A stretch of 64,000 bases of DNA from Natronococcus sp. A-GB1 (GTDB taxonomy: Archaea; Halobacteriota; Halobacteria; Halobacteriales; Natrialbaceae). Below, in pieces: positions 17,340 through 26,795 of the stretch (positions are counted from its first letter, which is position 1; each line of letters begins with the position of its first letter). The notes under the pieces were generated by a model that was not told the origin of the DNA, searched no databases, and was given only the letters and a program-made list of their open reading frames with translations. The DNA lies in contig NZ_JARUKW010000012.1 of NCBI RefSeq assembly GCF_029688845.1, positions 62,001-126,000 on the forward strand, given 5' to 3'. Position numbers and translations under genes: made by a program.

Positions 17340-18137
17340 TCAGTCGGCCGCGCTCGAGGTCCTCACGACGTCGAGCTTCTCGGCGGCGTAGCCGAAGACG
17401 TCGCGGTAGCCGTAGGAGGACATGAGAACGGGGTAGAACGACTCGGTCGCGACCTGCGTGTCGCCGTCGGCGGCGGCGAACGGATCGCCCGGCTCGATCT
17501 CGGTGAAGTTGTCGACGAACACCTCGTAGCTGTCGGCCTCACCTTTCGGAATCGAATCGACGAGTCGGTAGACCGGGAGGTCCCGTCCGACCGTATCGCC
17601 CGGCAGCGCGTCGACGGCGGTCAGGAACGATCGGGTGAGCCGGAGGGCGTTCTGGGCCGCCGTCTCCGACCCCTGGAGCCCGCACTCGACCTCGACGGTC
17701 TCGATCTGGGAGAACAGCCGTCCCTCGGCGAACTCGCTGGTCTCGACCATCGCCTGGACGGGCAGCTGCGGACAGATCGACGTCGCCCGCTCGTTGACCT
17801 GGTTGACGATGGCGAACGGTTCGGCGTGGCTCTGCGTGGAGTGCATCGAGAAGGCGAAACAGCCCGACAGCTCGTCGACGAGCTCGTCGGCGAGCTGTCC
17901 CTCGTGCGTCTTCGCGTTCGGATTGCCCGGAAACACCCGGTTAAGATCTTCGTCGACGAACCGGACCTGCCGCTCGAGGGCCTTCTCGTTGGCGACCACG
18001 AGCTTGACCGGACGCTCGACGGTCGGGTTCTCGTCGAGCAGCTGCTCGACGGCGCGAACCCCGCAGGGTTCGTCGCCGTGGATTCCCGCAACGACCGCTA
18101 TCTCGGGCGTTCCTGACCCGAGCTGTGCAACTTTCAT
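17340..18137 (-). CDS. succinylglutamate desuccinylase/aspartoacylase-family zinc amidohydrolase
   Basis: M14-like zinc enzyme of 265 residues. The first ligands are in AVVAGIHGDEPCGVRAVEQL (H and E near residues 20-24), the substrate-binding DEDLNRVFPG lies near residue 60, and the third ligand is in FAFSMHSTQSHAEP near residue 96. A late Glu in VEVECGLQG near residue 149 is the likely general base. Family members cut N-acyl amino acids such as N-acetylaspartate. The ATG at 18137 is preferred over the in-frame GTG two codons earlier. It is not next to related amino-acid genes. Confidence 0.9.
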   Translation of the reverse strand: MKVAQLGSGTPEIAVVAGIHGDEPCGVRAVEQLLDENPTVERPVKLVVANEKALERQVRFVDEDLNRVFPGNPNAKTHEGQLADELVDELSGCFAFSMHSTQSHAEPFAIVNQVNERATSICPQLPVQAMVETSEFAEGRLFSQIETVEVECGLQGSETAAQNALRLTRSFLTAVDALPGDTVGRDLPVYRLVDSIPKGEADSYEVFVDNFTEIEPGDPFAAADGDTQVATESFYPVLMSSYGYRDVFGYAAEKLDVVRTSSAAD

Positions 18138-18223
18138 TACCACTCATAGGAACTTCGGCTTCAAATGCGATTCGGTCCGGTGTGAAACGTGACCGCGGGA
18201 GGGAACCGGTGATCTGACAGCCA

Positions 18224-18727
18224 TCAGGGACCGTTCTCGAGGTCGGCCGCATACTCCCGGTCGATCGCCCGTGCGGTCGGGCGTTTGCCGTCGAGGGGGA
18301 TCCGCCAGCCGTCGATCGTGGCAGGCGACTCGAGCGCTGTTGCCATGGTCTCTCGGACCTCGAGAACGTCGACCCCGTAGTAATCGTCGGGAACGTCCTC
18401 GAGGTACTGCAGGGCCGTCCGGAACAGGCTGCGCATCCCGCCGTCGTCCTCGAAGTCGGCGCGCTTGTAGGCCCCGGCGGCGACCTGGACCATCCCGTGG
18501 AGGAAGGCGCTCTCGGTCGTCCCGCGGCCGTAGTTGTACCACTCGAGTTCGAAGCAGTCGTGGGACTCGTGGAACTCGCCGTCGTTGAACAGGCGCACGC
18601 CGTGGACGACGGCCCGCCGGAGCGTGCCGTGCTCCCAGCCGTTCGACGCCCCGCGGTCGGGATCCCACCCCGTCGGTGAGCCCGAAATCGGCGGCGCGAC
18701 GGCGTAGTCCCGCGTGTGGTCGGTCAT
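18224..18727 (-). CDS. DUF309-family protein
   Basis: All-helical 167-residue protein of the DUF309 family. The conserved core [20 protein letters not shown] is at residues 44-63 and is followed by [20 protein letters not shown], both strongly diagnostic. Paired His/Glu residues suggest a metal or ligand pocket, but no activity is known for the family. The ATG at 18727 precedes the conserved region and is used instead of upstream in-frame starts. Confidence 0.88.
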   Translation of the reverse strand: MTDHTRDYAVAPPISGSPTGWDPDRGASNGWEHGTLRRAVVHGVRLFNDGEFHESHDCFELEWYNYGRGTTESAFLHGMVQVAAGAYKRADFEDDGGMRSLFRTALQYLEDVPDDYYGVDVLEVRETMATALESPATIDGWRIPLDGKRPTARAIDREYAADLENGP

Positions 18728-18931
18728 CGGTGGTTGGTCGTCGGCCGGATGCGGTCTACGAGCGGTTCGACTCCCATCATCCGTTCGTTCGGGCTCGAGG
18801 GTCCCGTACGTTTCGCTCGACGGGTGCTCGTTCCCACGGCGCCGCGACCGTCCTCCGATCGACGCGTTGGACCAGCCACCCACGCTCGTTCCCGGAATGC
18901 TTATTCCCCGCCAGGAGTGACCGTCGGACCG

Positions 18932-19093
18932 ATGAAGCACTCGGACGGACGCTGCCTGAGCTGTGGCGAGCGCCTCTTCGCTCACGTCGACGGCGGATAC
19001 GCGTGTCACAACTGCGGCGCGCGACACCTCCTCGAGCCCCTGGGCGGGAGATCAGCGGAGCAAAGCGGCCTCGAGCGCCGGCTCGAGGTGTAG
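18932..19093 (+). CDS. tiny zinc-ribbon protein
   Basis: A 53-residue protein with one compact ribbon: [22 protein letters not shown], two CxxC pairs 14 residues apart, then a basic and acidic tail. It is one of the very small zinc-finger proteins common in haloarchaea. It ends 48 bp before tRNA-Leu on the same strand. Function unknown. Confidence 0.72.
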   Translation: MKHSDGRCLSCGERLFAHVDGGYACHNCGARHLLEPLGGRSAEQSGLERRLEV

Positions 19094-19107
19094 ACGAAAC
19101 CGCAGGG

Positions 19108-19115
19108 TATTCATA
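19108..19115 (+). promoter_or_regulatory. TATA-like box of tRNA-Leu
   Basis: TATTCATA lies about 30 bp before the first base of the tRNA, the expected archaeal TATA distance, and follows the zinc-ribbon stop codon by 14 bp. It suggests that the tRNA has its own promoter. Confidence 0.45.
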
Positions 19116-19141
19116 CGACAGCTACGAACCGTCGTCTGCGT

Positions 19142-19224
19142 GCGAGGGTAGCCAAGCGGTCAACGGCGGCGGACTCAAGATCCGCTCGTGTAGACGTTCG
19201 TGGGTTCGATCCCCTCCCCTCGCA
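19142..19224 (+). tRNA. tRNA-Leu (anticodon CAA)
   Basis: Class II tRNA of 83 nt with a long variable arm. The acceptor arm is GCGAGGG paired with CCCTCGC, with A as discriminator. The anticodon stem GCGGA/TCCGC encloses CTCAAGA, giving anticodon CAA for UUG. The T loop is TTCGATC; the T stem GTGGG/CCCTC has one T:T mismatch at the second pair. CCA is not encoded. No intron is visible. Confidence 0.93.
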
Positions 19225-19826
19225 CTCACCACAGTGCGGCAAGAGCGAGCCTCTTGCCCTCGCAAACTTCTACGCAACACTGACCGACGAGTAGCTACGA
19301 ACGTCAGCGTGCATCATCGCACGACTGGAGCGTGGAGCGACATGATCCGCGAGCGAACGGAACGAGTAAGAACCGCGAACTAAACGATCGGTGTCCAAAA
19401 CAGGCTCAGTTGGCACTCTTAGTAGCTGCAGTACGACTTCCGTGTTTAGTCTGGCCCGTGAATCTGGGTCGGTTTGTTAGCTACAGATGCGTATGGAACG
19501 GCGTAAATCGGAGAAGCATACGCCGAGTGAAGCGAGGCGTTTTACCGACGGTGAGTACCGTGGGCGAGCCGTCGGCCTTGTTTCATCGAAGTTTTTTGGA
19601 GGGGTTCGACCGAGTGAGCACAGCGAACGAGGGAGGACCTCGCTAAAAAAGTTCGCTGTACGGAACGCAGATTTCGCGCGACCGTCGAGTAACAAAACTG
19701 TGTGACTATCCACTGCTGTAGTTGCTATCAGCTTCTCGAGAACCAGCGGTCCACGGACGCCGACTCGAGCCGAGGGGCGTGTCGGAACGTGATCCCTTTT
19801 TCACGGCGGCCCACCGAAATCGGATA
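19225..19826 (+). other. 600-bp stretch with no gene seen
   Basis: No frame here has convincing protein character. The stretch begins with an 8-bp perfect hairpin (GGCAAGAG / CTCTTGCC, 19238-19258) 13 nt behind the tRNA, which could be a processing or termination signal, although no T tract follows. The rest is a mix of AT-rich blocks and repeated GAGCGA-like words. It is a possible old tRNA-linked insertion site, but no integrase trace or repeat of the tRNA 3' end is seen. Confidence 0.4.
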
Positions 19827-20630
19827 ATGAGTGACTCCGACGAACTCGACCGACGAGCCGACACCGCCGTCCGCGCCGCTCGAGCGGGCGCCGCGATCGC
19901 CGGCGAGGCGTTTCGCACGAGCCTGGACGTCGAGACGAAAAACGGCAAGACCGACGTCGTCACACGGGCCGACCGCGAGGCCCAGGTCGCGGTGATCGAG
20001 GCGATCCGCGAGACCTACCCCGACGACCCCGTCGTCGGCGAGGAGGACGACGAGCTAAAGGCGGTCCCGAACTCGGGCCCGGCCTGGATCGTCGACCCCA
20101 TCGACGGGACGAACAACTTCGTCCGGGGTATCCGGGCGTTTGGGACTGCCGTCGCAGCGGTCATCGACGGCGAACCCGTCGGCGCGGCAATCGTCTGTCC
20201 GGCCCTCGAGGACGAGTACCGAAGCGGTCCCGAGGAGGCGTTTCGGAACGACGAACCGATCGTCGTCAGCGACTGTGCCGACCCCGAGGCCGCGACGGTC
20301 TCGCCGACGTTCTGGTGGGACTTCGACCACCGCGACCAGTACGCCGCCGCAAATCGGGAGATCGTCACCCGCTTCGGCGACATGCGCCGCTTTGGCTGCG
20401 CCCAGCTCGGACTAGCGATGGTCGCCGCGGGCGCCCTCGAGGGGATCACGACGAACCTGCGGGCGAATCCCTGGGACACCGTCGCGGGCGTTCACATGAT
20501 CCGGCAAGCTGGGGGGACCGTGACCGATCTCGAGGGCGAACGCTGGCGCCACGACAGCGAGGGGCTGGTCGCCTCGAACGGCGCGGTTCACGACGAGCTG
20601 CTCGAGGCCGCCCGGGGGATCGACGCGTAG
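19827..20630 (+). CDS. inositol monophosphatase-family phosphatase
   Basis: Mg-dependent, Li-sensitive sugar phosphatase family, 267 residues. The metal motif WIVDPIDGTNNFVRG is near residue 88, preceded by VVGEEDDE near 70 and followed by the late metal site NPWDTVAGVHMIRQAGG near residue 212. The start at 19827 is the ATG just before the conserved helix. Archaeal members hydrolyse inositol 1-phosphate and often fructose 1,6-bisphosphate; which applies here is not clear. It is followed by a DUF63 gene on the same strand. Confidence 0.93.
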   Translation: MSDSDELDRRADTAVRAARAGAAIAGEAFRTSLDVETKNGKTDVVTRADREAQVAVIEAIRETYPDDPVVGEEDDELKAVPNSGPAWIVDPIDGTNNFVRGIRAFGTAVAAVIDGEPVGAAIVCPALEDEYRSGPEEAFRNDEPIVVSDCADPEAATVSPTFWWDFDHRDQYAAANREIVTRFGDMRRFGCAQLGLAMVAAGALEGITTNLRANPWDTVAGVHMIRQAGGTVTDLEGERWRHDSEGLVASNGAVHDELLEAARGIDA

Positions 20631-20693
20631 GCTGGCGTTTTTCTCGGAGTGTAAACCGGAAATGGTAAGCGGTCGCTCCAACGGGTATCGGGT

Positions 20694-21812
20694 ATGGACG
20701 AGTACATCGAACGGTTCGGCCCTGTCAGAATATGGGCCGCGACCGTCGTCGTGCTCGCTGTCGCCGTCGTCGCCCTCGCGGTGGCGTTTCCACAGCGAGT
20801 GTACGTCGATCTCATCTGGCAGTACTACTGGGGGCCAGTCGTCGCCGACGCTCACGGCTGGAACTGTGTCGCGTGGGCCGACGGCGCCGAACTACCCTGC
20901 AACGAGGCTGGCGCCGACGCCGGACCGACCGCAGAGCCCGGCTACACCGCGATATCGTACGCCGGCTACATCCCGACGCTTCTGTTGTTGTTGATCGGGA
21001 TCTACTTCATCATCGACTGGCTCGAGATCGAGCGCTACCGAGCGGGCTTCTTCGCGCTGTTCCCGTTCATGCTGTTCGGCGGCGCCCTGCGAACCGTCGA
21101 GGACGCGAACGTCGCGGCCTACCGCGACACGGGTGAGCTGGCGATCGAGCTGCCGTGGTCGGGCTTTCTGATCAGCCCGCTGATCTACGTCACCGTCTTC
21201 CTGGTCGCGCTGGTCGCGATCGTCGCCGGGGTCTGGCTCGAGCGAAAGGAGTACGTCTCGGGCTACGAGTACCCGCTGTTCGGGGTCGGTGCCGTCGCGC
21301 TCGCGGCGACGCTCGGCTTCCTCGGATTCACCGCGGCGACACAGCCGTACTCGACGTTCTACCCGTCGATCCCGGCGATCGTGCTTACGGCCGCCACCGT
21401 CTCGACCGCGCTGGTCTGGCTCGGTATCGAGCGGTTCGCGCCCGAGCTGAACGCGGGCACCCGGTACATGGGGATCGTCATCATCTGGGCCCACGCCGTT
21501 GACGGCTTCGCGAACCAGCTGATGCTCGACTGGTCACACGTCTGGGGGATGACGTACACGCCGAAACACCCCATCAACGACGCGATCGTCACGTACACTG
21601 GAGCGTTGCTCCCCCAGAGTGCGGAGGTGATCGGCGAGGCCTGGCCCTTCGCGCTCCTGAAACTCGCCGCGCCCGTGTTCATCATCTGGCTGTTCAACGA
21701 GGAGATCTTCGAGGAGAGTCCGCAGTTCGCGTACCTACTGTTGGTCGCCGTCGTCGCCGTCGGCCTCGGTCCCGGAAGCCGCGACATGCTTCGGGCCACG
21801 TTCGGCGTCTAA
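20694..21812 (+). CDS. DUF63-family membrane protein
   Basis: Archaeal DUF63 protein of 372 residues with eight or so membrane segments. The family marks are [20 protein letters not shown] near residue 125, [15 protein letters not shown], and [16 protein letters not shown] near residue 260. The insert between helices 1 and 2, with two Cys, probably lies outside. The family is found across archaea; no function is established. It lies between IMPase and a DUF2391 gene, all in the same direction. Confidence 0.9.
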   Translation: MDEYIERFGPVRIWAATVVVLAVAVVALAVAFPQRVYVDLIWQYYWGPVVADAHGWNCVAWADGAELPCNEAGADAGPTAEPGYTAISYAGYIPTLLLLLIGIYFIIDWLEIERYRAGFFALFPFMLFGGALRTVEDANVAAYRDTGELAIELPWSGFLISPLIYVTVFLVALVAIVAGVWLERKEYVSGYEYPLFGVGAVALAATLGFLGFTAATQPYSTFYPSIPAIVLTAATVSTALVWLGIERFAPELNAGTRYMGIVIIWAHAVDGFANQLMLDWSHVWGMTYTPKHPINDAIVTYTGALLPQSAEVIGEAWPFALLKLAAPVFIIWLFNEEIFEESPQFAYLLLVAVVAVGLGPGSRDMLRATFGV

Positions 21813-21884
21813 CGCGGCGGATCAGTCGTCGCGCCCGCCTCGAGTCGACGTGCTTTTGCGCTCGCCCTCGGATATCCGTCTCGA

Positions 21885-22541
21885 ATGACCGAGCGAGAGC
21901 CACGCACCGGTTCGGAGCCCCCGCCGCACAGGGATCCGTCGTCCGAGGCCGATCTCGAGCGGCTCGTCGAGGAGCTTGAGGAGCTCGAGGAGCTCGTCGA
22001 CCACCCGGCCGAGCGCGAGCAGGTCCGACGGGCGATCCACACCGCCCACCGCGTGCCGGGCGTCCATGCGGTCGAGAACGGGATCAAGCGCTACACCACC
22101 CGCGACATGGCCGAGGCGTTCGTCGGCAGCATCCTCCTCTCGCTTCCGCTGCTCGTCGAGGACGGCGTCTTCGAGATCGCCGAACACTTCGTCGAGTTCA
22201 CCGTCTCTGGAATCCCGATCTTTCTGATCTCGAACGTCCTGTTCATCGGCCTGTTTACGACCGCGTTGCTCTACTGGACCGACATCCGCGACGTCGGCGT
22301 GACCGACCCCCTGTTCGGCTTCGTTCCCCGCCGCCTGGTCGGTGTCCTCGGGATCTCGCTGCTGACGGCGACCGGGTTGATGATCATGTGGGGACGGATC
22401 TTCGAGGGGGAGCCGACGAGTGCGGAGGCGTTCGGGCGGATCACCGTCATCTGGACTGCGGGGGCGTTCGGCGCCGCCCTGGGTGACCTCCTGCCCGAAG
22501 ACGACGCTCTCGCGGCCGACCGGGCCAACGGCGAATACTAA
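21885..22541 (+). CDS. DUF2391-family membrane protein
   Basis: A 218-residue protein with an acidic, coiled N-terminus (ADLERLVEELEELEELVDHP) and four to five membrane helices. The conserved part starts at VENGIKRYTTRDMAEAFVGS near residue 64 and includes LLYWTDIRDVGVTDPLFGFV and the late TVIWTAGAFGAALGDLLPED. This fits the DUF2391 (TIGR02587-like) family of integral membrane proteins. No role is known. Confidence 0.85.
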   Translation: MTEREPRTGSEPPPHRDPSSEADLERLVEELEELEELVDHPAEREQVRRAIHTAHRVPGVHAVENGIKRYTTRDMAEAFVGSILLSLPLLVEDGVFEIAEHFVEFTVSGIPIFLISNVLFIGLFTTALLYWTDIRDVGVTDPLFGFVPRRLVGVLGISLLTATGLMIMWGRIFEGEPTSAEAFGRITVIWTAGAFGAALGDLLPEDDALAADRANGEY

Positions 22542-22609
22542 GCAGTGACAGCAACGACACCGTCCCCGGATCGGGAACGACTTACCGCGCCGAGATACAA
22601 GGGACGGGT

Positions 22610-23500
22610 ATGACAGCAGATTCGCCCGCGGAGGCGGGCTGGTTCGCGGGCCTCGAGCCCGACGACCCCGAGGCCGCGGCGGCCGCGATCGCCGAGGAAA
22701 CGGCTTCCGAGCCCGCGGACTGGCCGAAGCTGGCCGTCGAGGCTGGCTTTGCGAGCGACGCCGAGGAGTACTACGATCGACTCAAGGAGGCGACGACGGT
22801 AGCAACTCGAGAGGCCGTCGAGCGAGCTGAGCGAGCCGACGACCGCCAGCTCGTCCACGCGGTGCGGACGATGGACGACTGTCAGCGAACGGCCAACGAG
22901 CTGGCCGAACGCCTCGCCGAGTGGGCGGGGACGGTCGATCCCGACGCGGGTGCGGGCGTCGAGTACGCTCGAGCGATCGTCGACGAGGACGCCGACCGCG
23001 ACGGTGGCGTCGATCACCCCCGAATCGTCTCGCTCGCCGAGCGCGTCGTCGCGCTGGCCGACGAGGCCGAGGCCCTGCGGGAGTACGTCGAGCGTGAGAC
23101 GCCGACCGTCGCCCCCAATCTCGCGGCGCTTGCCGGCCCCGTGCTGGCGGCCCGGCTGATCTCGCTGGCCGGCGGGCTCGAGCCCCTCGCGAAGAAACCC
23201 AGCGGAACCGTCCAGGTACTCGGCGCCGAGGACGCCCTCTTCGCCCACCTCCGGGGTCACGCTTCCTCGCCGAAACACGGGATCATCTACACCCACGACG
23301 CGGTACGGGGCACCCACCCCGACGAGCGGGGCTCCGCGGCGCGGGCGGTCGCTGGCAAACTCTCGATCGCGGCCCGCGTCGACCACTACTCGGGCGAACG
23401 CAAGCCCGAACTCGAGGCCGAACTCGAGGAGCGTATCGAGACGATCCAGTCCCGAACCGCCGATGACGAAAGCGGCGAGAGCGGGGGTGACGACGAGTGA
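22610..23500 (+). CDS. nop5: Nop5/Nop56-Nop58 C/D box RNP scaffold protein
   Basis: Core protein of archaeal box C/D RNPs that guide 2'-O-methylation of rRNA and tRNA. The Nop domain holds APNLAALAGPVLAARLISLA and GGLEPLAKKPSGTVQVLGAE (about residues 168-208), then FAHLRGHASSPKHGIIYTHD, which bind L7Ae and the guide RNA. The long helical middle is the coiled coil that dimerises. The acidic C-terminal tail is typical for haloarchaea. Its stop overlaps the start of fibrillarin by 4 bp, giving translational coupling with its binding partner. Confidence 0.96.
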   Translation: MTADSPAEAGWFAGLEPDDPEAAAAAIAEETASEPADWPKLAVEAGFASDAEEYYDRLKEATTVATREAVERAERADDRQLVHAVRTMDDCQRTANELAERLAEWAGTVDPDAGAGVEYARAIVDEDADRDGGVDHPRIVSLAERVVALADEAEALREYVERETPTVAPNLAALAGPVLAARLISLAGGLEPLAKKPSGTVQVLGAEDALFAHLRGHASSPKHGIIYTHDAVRGTHPDERGSAARAVAGKLSIAARVDHYSGERKPELEAELEERIETIQSRTADDESGESGGDDE

Positions 23501-24135
23501 GCGAGCTTCCTGCGGGCGTCGAACGCCGTCAGTTCGACGGTGAGGAACGCCTCGCGACGCAGGGCGAGCCCGTCTACGGCGAGCCGACGAACGAGGGATG
23601 GCGCGCCTGGAACCCGAACCGGTCGAAGCTCGGCGCGATGCTCTCCCTCGGCATGGAGGCGGGGCTCGCAGGTGGGGACGAGGAGACGGTGCTGTACCTC
23701 GGCGCCGCCAGCGGGACGACGGTCAGCCACGTCGCCGATTTTGCCGGGCCGACCTACGCCGTCGAGTTCGCCCCGCGTCCGGCACGAGATCTGCTCGAGG
23801 CCGCCGACTCCCGGCCTCGACTGTTTCCGCTGCTCGCGGACGCCCGGAAACCCGAGCGCTACGCCCACGTCGTCGAGCACGACGTCGACGCGCTCGTCCA
23901 GGACGTCGCGACGCGGGGTCAGGCCCGGGTCGCCCTCGAGAACCGCCGGTTTCTCGCCGATGACGGCCGCCTGCTGCTCGCGGTCAAGGCCCGAAGCGAG
24001 GACGTGACCCGCAACCCGGGCGACGTCTTCGCCGACGTCCGCGACGAGCTGTCTAAGGGGTACGAGATTCTCGAGTATCGTCGGCTCGACGACTACCACG
24101 CGGACCACCTCGGGATCGTCGCGCGCCCGCGGTAG
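23497..24135 (+). CDS. flpA: fibrillarin-like rRNA/tRNA 2'-O-methyltransferase
   Basis: SAM-dependent methyltransferase of box C/D RNPs, 212 residues. The SAM motif I is TVLYLGAASGTTVSHVADF near residue 66; the conserved EFAPRPARDLLEAA and VEHDVDALVQDVATRGQA follow, and the catalytic-core lysine is in LLLAVKARSEDVT. Translation begins with GTG at 23497, overlapping the nop5 stop as GTGA. The N-terminal beta hairpin YGEPTNEGWRAWNPNRSKLG is the Nop5-binding part. Length is normal. Confidence 0.96.
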   Translation: MSELPAGVERRQFDGEERLATQGEPVYGEPTNEGWRAWNPNRSKLGAMLSLGMEAGLAGGDEETVLYLGAASGTTVSHVADFAGPTYAVEFAPRPARDLLEAADSRPRLFPLLADARKPERYAHVVEHDVDALVQDVATRGQARVALENRRFLADDGRLLLAVKARSEDVTRNPGDVFADVRDELSKGYEILEYRRLDDYHADHLGIVARPR

Positions 24136-24300
24136 TCGGCTGAAGACGCGCCGCGTGAACGTATCCGCGCCAGACTGGTCCGTCGAACGGACCGTCATAG
24201 CAAGGGCACATAAATCCCAACCCGAACCCGTTTTGCGGGTCTTACGAGCCCGCGGGAATTGCGTTCTGACCTTATGTGGTCGCTGTTCCGTGACTCGAGT

Positions 24301-25632
24301 ATGGACTGCAACCAGTGCGAGCAAACCCCGGAAGGCGGCTGTACGGTACGGGGCGTCTGCGGGAAGGAGCCCGACATCAACGGGCTTCAGGAACTCGTTG
24401 TCTACGGGCTCAAGGGGATCTCGGCGTACGCGACCCACGCCCGCGACATGGGCTACCGCGACCCCGACGTCGACGCCCTCGTCCACGAGGCGCTGTACTC
24501 GACGCTGACGAACGTCAACTTCAGCACCGAGGATCACGTCGACCTCGCGATGCGGTCCGGGAAAGCCGCCGTCGACGTGATGGAGCTGCTCGACGAGGCG
24601 CACACGACTGAGCTCGGCGTCCCGGAGCCGACCGAGGTGCCCCAGAACGCCGTGGAGGGGAAGTCGATCCTCGTGACGGGCCACGACCTCTACGGGCTCA
24701 AGCAGCTGCTCGAGCAAACCGAAGACGAGCCGATCAACGTATATACCCACTCGGAGATGCTACCGGCCCACGGCTACCCCGAACTCGCGGCGTTCGATCA
24801 CCTGAAGGGCAACGTCGGCGGCGCCTGGCACGACCAGCGACTCCTCTTCGCCGACTTTCCCGGCGCGATCGTCGGCACGACGAACTGCGTCCAGCCGCCA
24901 CGGGAGGAGTACCGCGACCGCTTCTTCACGACGGGGCTGACCGGCCTCGAGGGCGTCGAAGCGATCGACGACTATGAGTTCGGGCCCGTCATTGAGAGGG
25001 CCAACGAGCTGCCGGCGGTCGACTGGGAGAGCGACGAGACCGTCATGACCGGGTTCCACCACGAGCCCGTCCTCGATCAGGTCGACGAGATCGTCGACGC
25101 AGTCGAATCGGGCAAGCTCCGGCGCTTCTTCGTCGTCGCGGGCTGTGACGGACCGACGCCCGGTCGGGACTACTACCGCGAACTCGTCAAGGGGATCCCC
25201 GACGACTGCGTCGTGCTGACGACCTCGTGTGGCAAGTTCCGGTTCAGCGACCTCGAGATGGGGACCGTTCCCGGCACCGAGATCCCCCGGTACATCGACC
25301 TCGGGCAATGCAACAACTCGATCTCGACGGTCAAGATCGCGGGCGCGCTCGCCGAGGCGTTCGACTGCGGCGTCAACGACCTTCCGCTGTCGGTGGTGCT
25401 GTCGTGGTTCGAACAGAAGGCGATCGCCGTCCTGCTAGGGCTGCTCTACCTCGGCGTCGAGGATATCCGGCTGGGGCCGACGGTGCCGGAGTTTCTCACC
25501 GAGTCGAACGTCGAACTGCTCCACGAGGAGTTCGGCCTGCGGCCGATCGGCGAGCCCGAGAGCGACCTGCGGGCGATGCTCGGCGAACCGGCAGCCGGCG
25601 ATGCAGCCGGGGCGACGCCGGCCGACGACTAG
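24301..25632 (+). CDS. hcp: hybrid cluster protein (hydroxylamine reductase / NO reductase type)
   Basis: Hcp holds a 4Fe cubane and a unique hybrid Fe-S-O cluster and acts on hydroxylamine or NO under low oxygen. The N-terminal cubane ligands are C3-x2-C6-x7-C14-x5-C20. Hybrid-cluster ligands appear as GTTNCVQPP near residue 200, [15 protein letters not shown] near 280, [10 protein letters not shown] near 305 and DLGQCNNS near 330. At 443 residues it is about 100 shorter than enterobacterial Hcp, fitting the short archaeal class that lacks a helical bundle. The ATG at 24301 starts directly at the first ligand. No hcr-type reductase lies beside it. Confidence 0.95.
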   Translation: MDCNQCEQTPEGGCTVRGVCGKEPDINGLQELVVYGLKGISAYATHARDMGYRDPDVDALVHEALYSTLTNVNFSTEDHVDLAMRSGKAAVDVMELLDEAHTTELGVPEPTEVPQNAVEGKSILVTGHDLYGLKQLLEQTEDEPINVYTHSEMLPAHGYPELAAFDHLKGNVGGAWHDQRLLFADFPGAIVGTTNCVQPPREEYRDRFFTTGLTGLEGVEAIDDYEFGPVIERANELPAVDWESDETVMTGFHHEPVLDQVDEIVDAVESGKLRRFFVVAGCDGPTPGRDYYRELVKGIPDDCVVLTTSCGKFRFSDLEMGTVPGTEIPRYIDLGQCNNSISTVKIAGALAEAFDCGVNDLPLSVVLSWFEQKAIAVLLGLLYLGVEDIRLGPTVPEFLTESNVELLHEEFGLRPIGEPESDLRAMLGEPAAGDAAGATPADD

Positions 25633-25706
25633 GGCTTCGGCGGCGCGTTTCCACCGTCCCGCCGAGTCCAAACGGTATTTATCACCGCGGCCGAAAACGG
25701 GAGCCA

Positions 25707-26789
25707 ATGGAACGCGGGTCGCCGGAATCGTTTACGCGCATGGGTACCCTCGGGATCGAGGAGGAGTTCTACGTCGTCGACGAACGGGGCCGCCCGACGA
25801 GTGGCACCGACGACCTCGTCTACGAGCACGATCCGCCCGAGATCCTCGAGGGACGGCTCGACCACGAGCTGTTCAAGTTCGTCATCGAGACCCAGACCCC
25901 GCTGATCGAGGGGCCGGGCGACGCCCGCGACTCGCTGCTGTCGGTTCGAGAGGCACTGGCCGACCACGCCGAGGCCCACGGCTACCGGATCGCCGCCGCC
26001 GGCCTCCATCCGCTGGCGAAGTGGCGCGAACTCGAGCACGCCGAGAAACCACGATACCGATCCCAGCTCGACCGCATCCAGTACCCCCAGCACCGCAACA
26101 CGACCGCGGGCGTTCACGTCCACGTCGGCGTCGACGACGCCGACAAGGCGGTCTGGATCGCTAACGAGTTGCGCTGGTACGTGCCGATCCTGCTCGCGCT
26201 GTCGGCGAACTCGCCGTACTGGAACGGGTTCGACACCGGACTCCAGTCCGCCCGCGGGAAGATCTTCGAGGCGCTGCCCAACACCGGGATGCCGACCCAC
26301 TTCGAGGACTTCGAGGACTTCGACCGCTTCGAACGGCGAATGCTCGAGACCGACGCCATCGCCGACCGGGGCGAGCTCTGGTACGACGTTCGGCCCCACA
26401 CGGCCCACGGCACCGTCGAGCTGCGGACGCCCGACGGCCAGGCTGATCCGGACGTCGTGATGGCGTTCGTCGAGTACGCCCACGCGTTAGTCGAGGTCCT
26501 CGCCGAGGAGTACGAGGACGGGACCCCCGGGCGCAAGCACCGCCGGGAGCTGCTCGACGAGAACAAGTGGCGCGCGATCCGCCACGGCCAGGACGTCTCC
26601 CTCATCGATCGCGACCTCGAGGGCACCGTCGACCTCGGCGAACTCGTCGACCGGGAGTGCGAACGGCTGGGGATCGACGGCATCCGCGAGGTTTACGAGC
26701 GCGAGAGCGGCGCCGAGCGCCAGCGCCGGCTCCGCGAGGAGGAGGGAACCGACGCCCTCTGCGAGTCGTTGCTGCTCGAGACGCACTGA
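25707..26789 (+). CDS. gshA: glutamate-cysteine ligase, GCS2 type
   Basis: ATP-dependent ligase of 360 residues forming gamma-glutamylcysteine, the main thiol of haloarchaea. The GCS2 hallmark [19 protein letters not shown] is near residue 15, [20 protein letters not shown] near residue 131 and [20 protein letters not shown] near 168, all typical metal and substrate sites. The ATG at 25707 lies a few residues before the hallmark. Neighbours are not thiol genes, but a monothiol glutaredoxin is in the window (15678). Confidence 0.93.
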   Translation: MERGSPESFTRMGTLGIEEEFYVVDERGRPTSGTDDLVYEHDPPEILEGRLDHELFKFVIETQTPLIEGPGDARDSLLSVREALADHAEAHGYRIAAAGLHPLAKWRELEHAEKPRYRSQLDRIQYPQHRNTTAGVHVHVGVDDADKAVWIANELRWYVPILLALSANSPYWNGFDTGLQSARGKIFEALPNTGMPTHFEDFEDFDRFERRMLETDAIADRGELWYDVRPHTAHGTVELRTPDGQADPDVVMAFVEYAHALVEVLAEEYEDGTPGRKHRRELLDENKWRAIRHGQDVSLIDRDLEGTVDLGELVDRECERLGIDGIREVYERESGAERQRRLREEEGTDALCESLLLETH

Positions 26790-26795
26790 GTGCTC

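Noticed and set aside
19225..19826. Integrated element at the tRNA-Leu gene
   Set aside because: No integrase, no repeated tRNA 3' end and no foreign genes were found downstream; the next clear gene is an ordinary IMPase.
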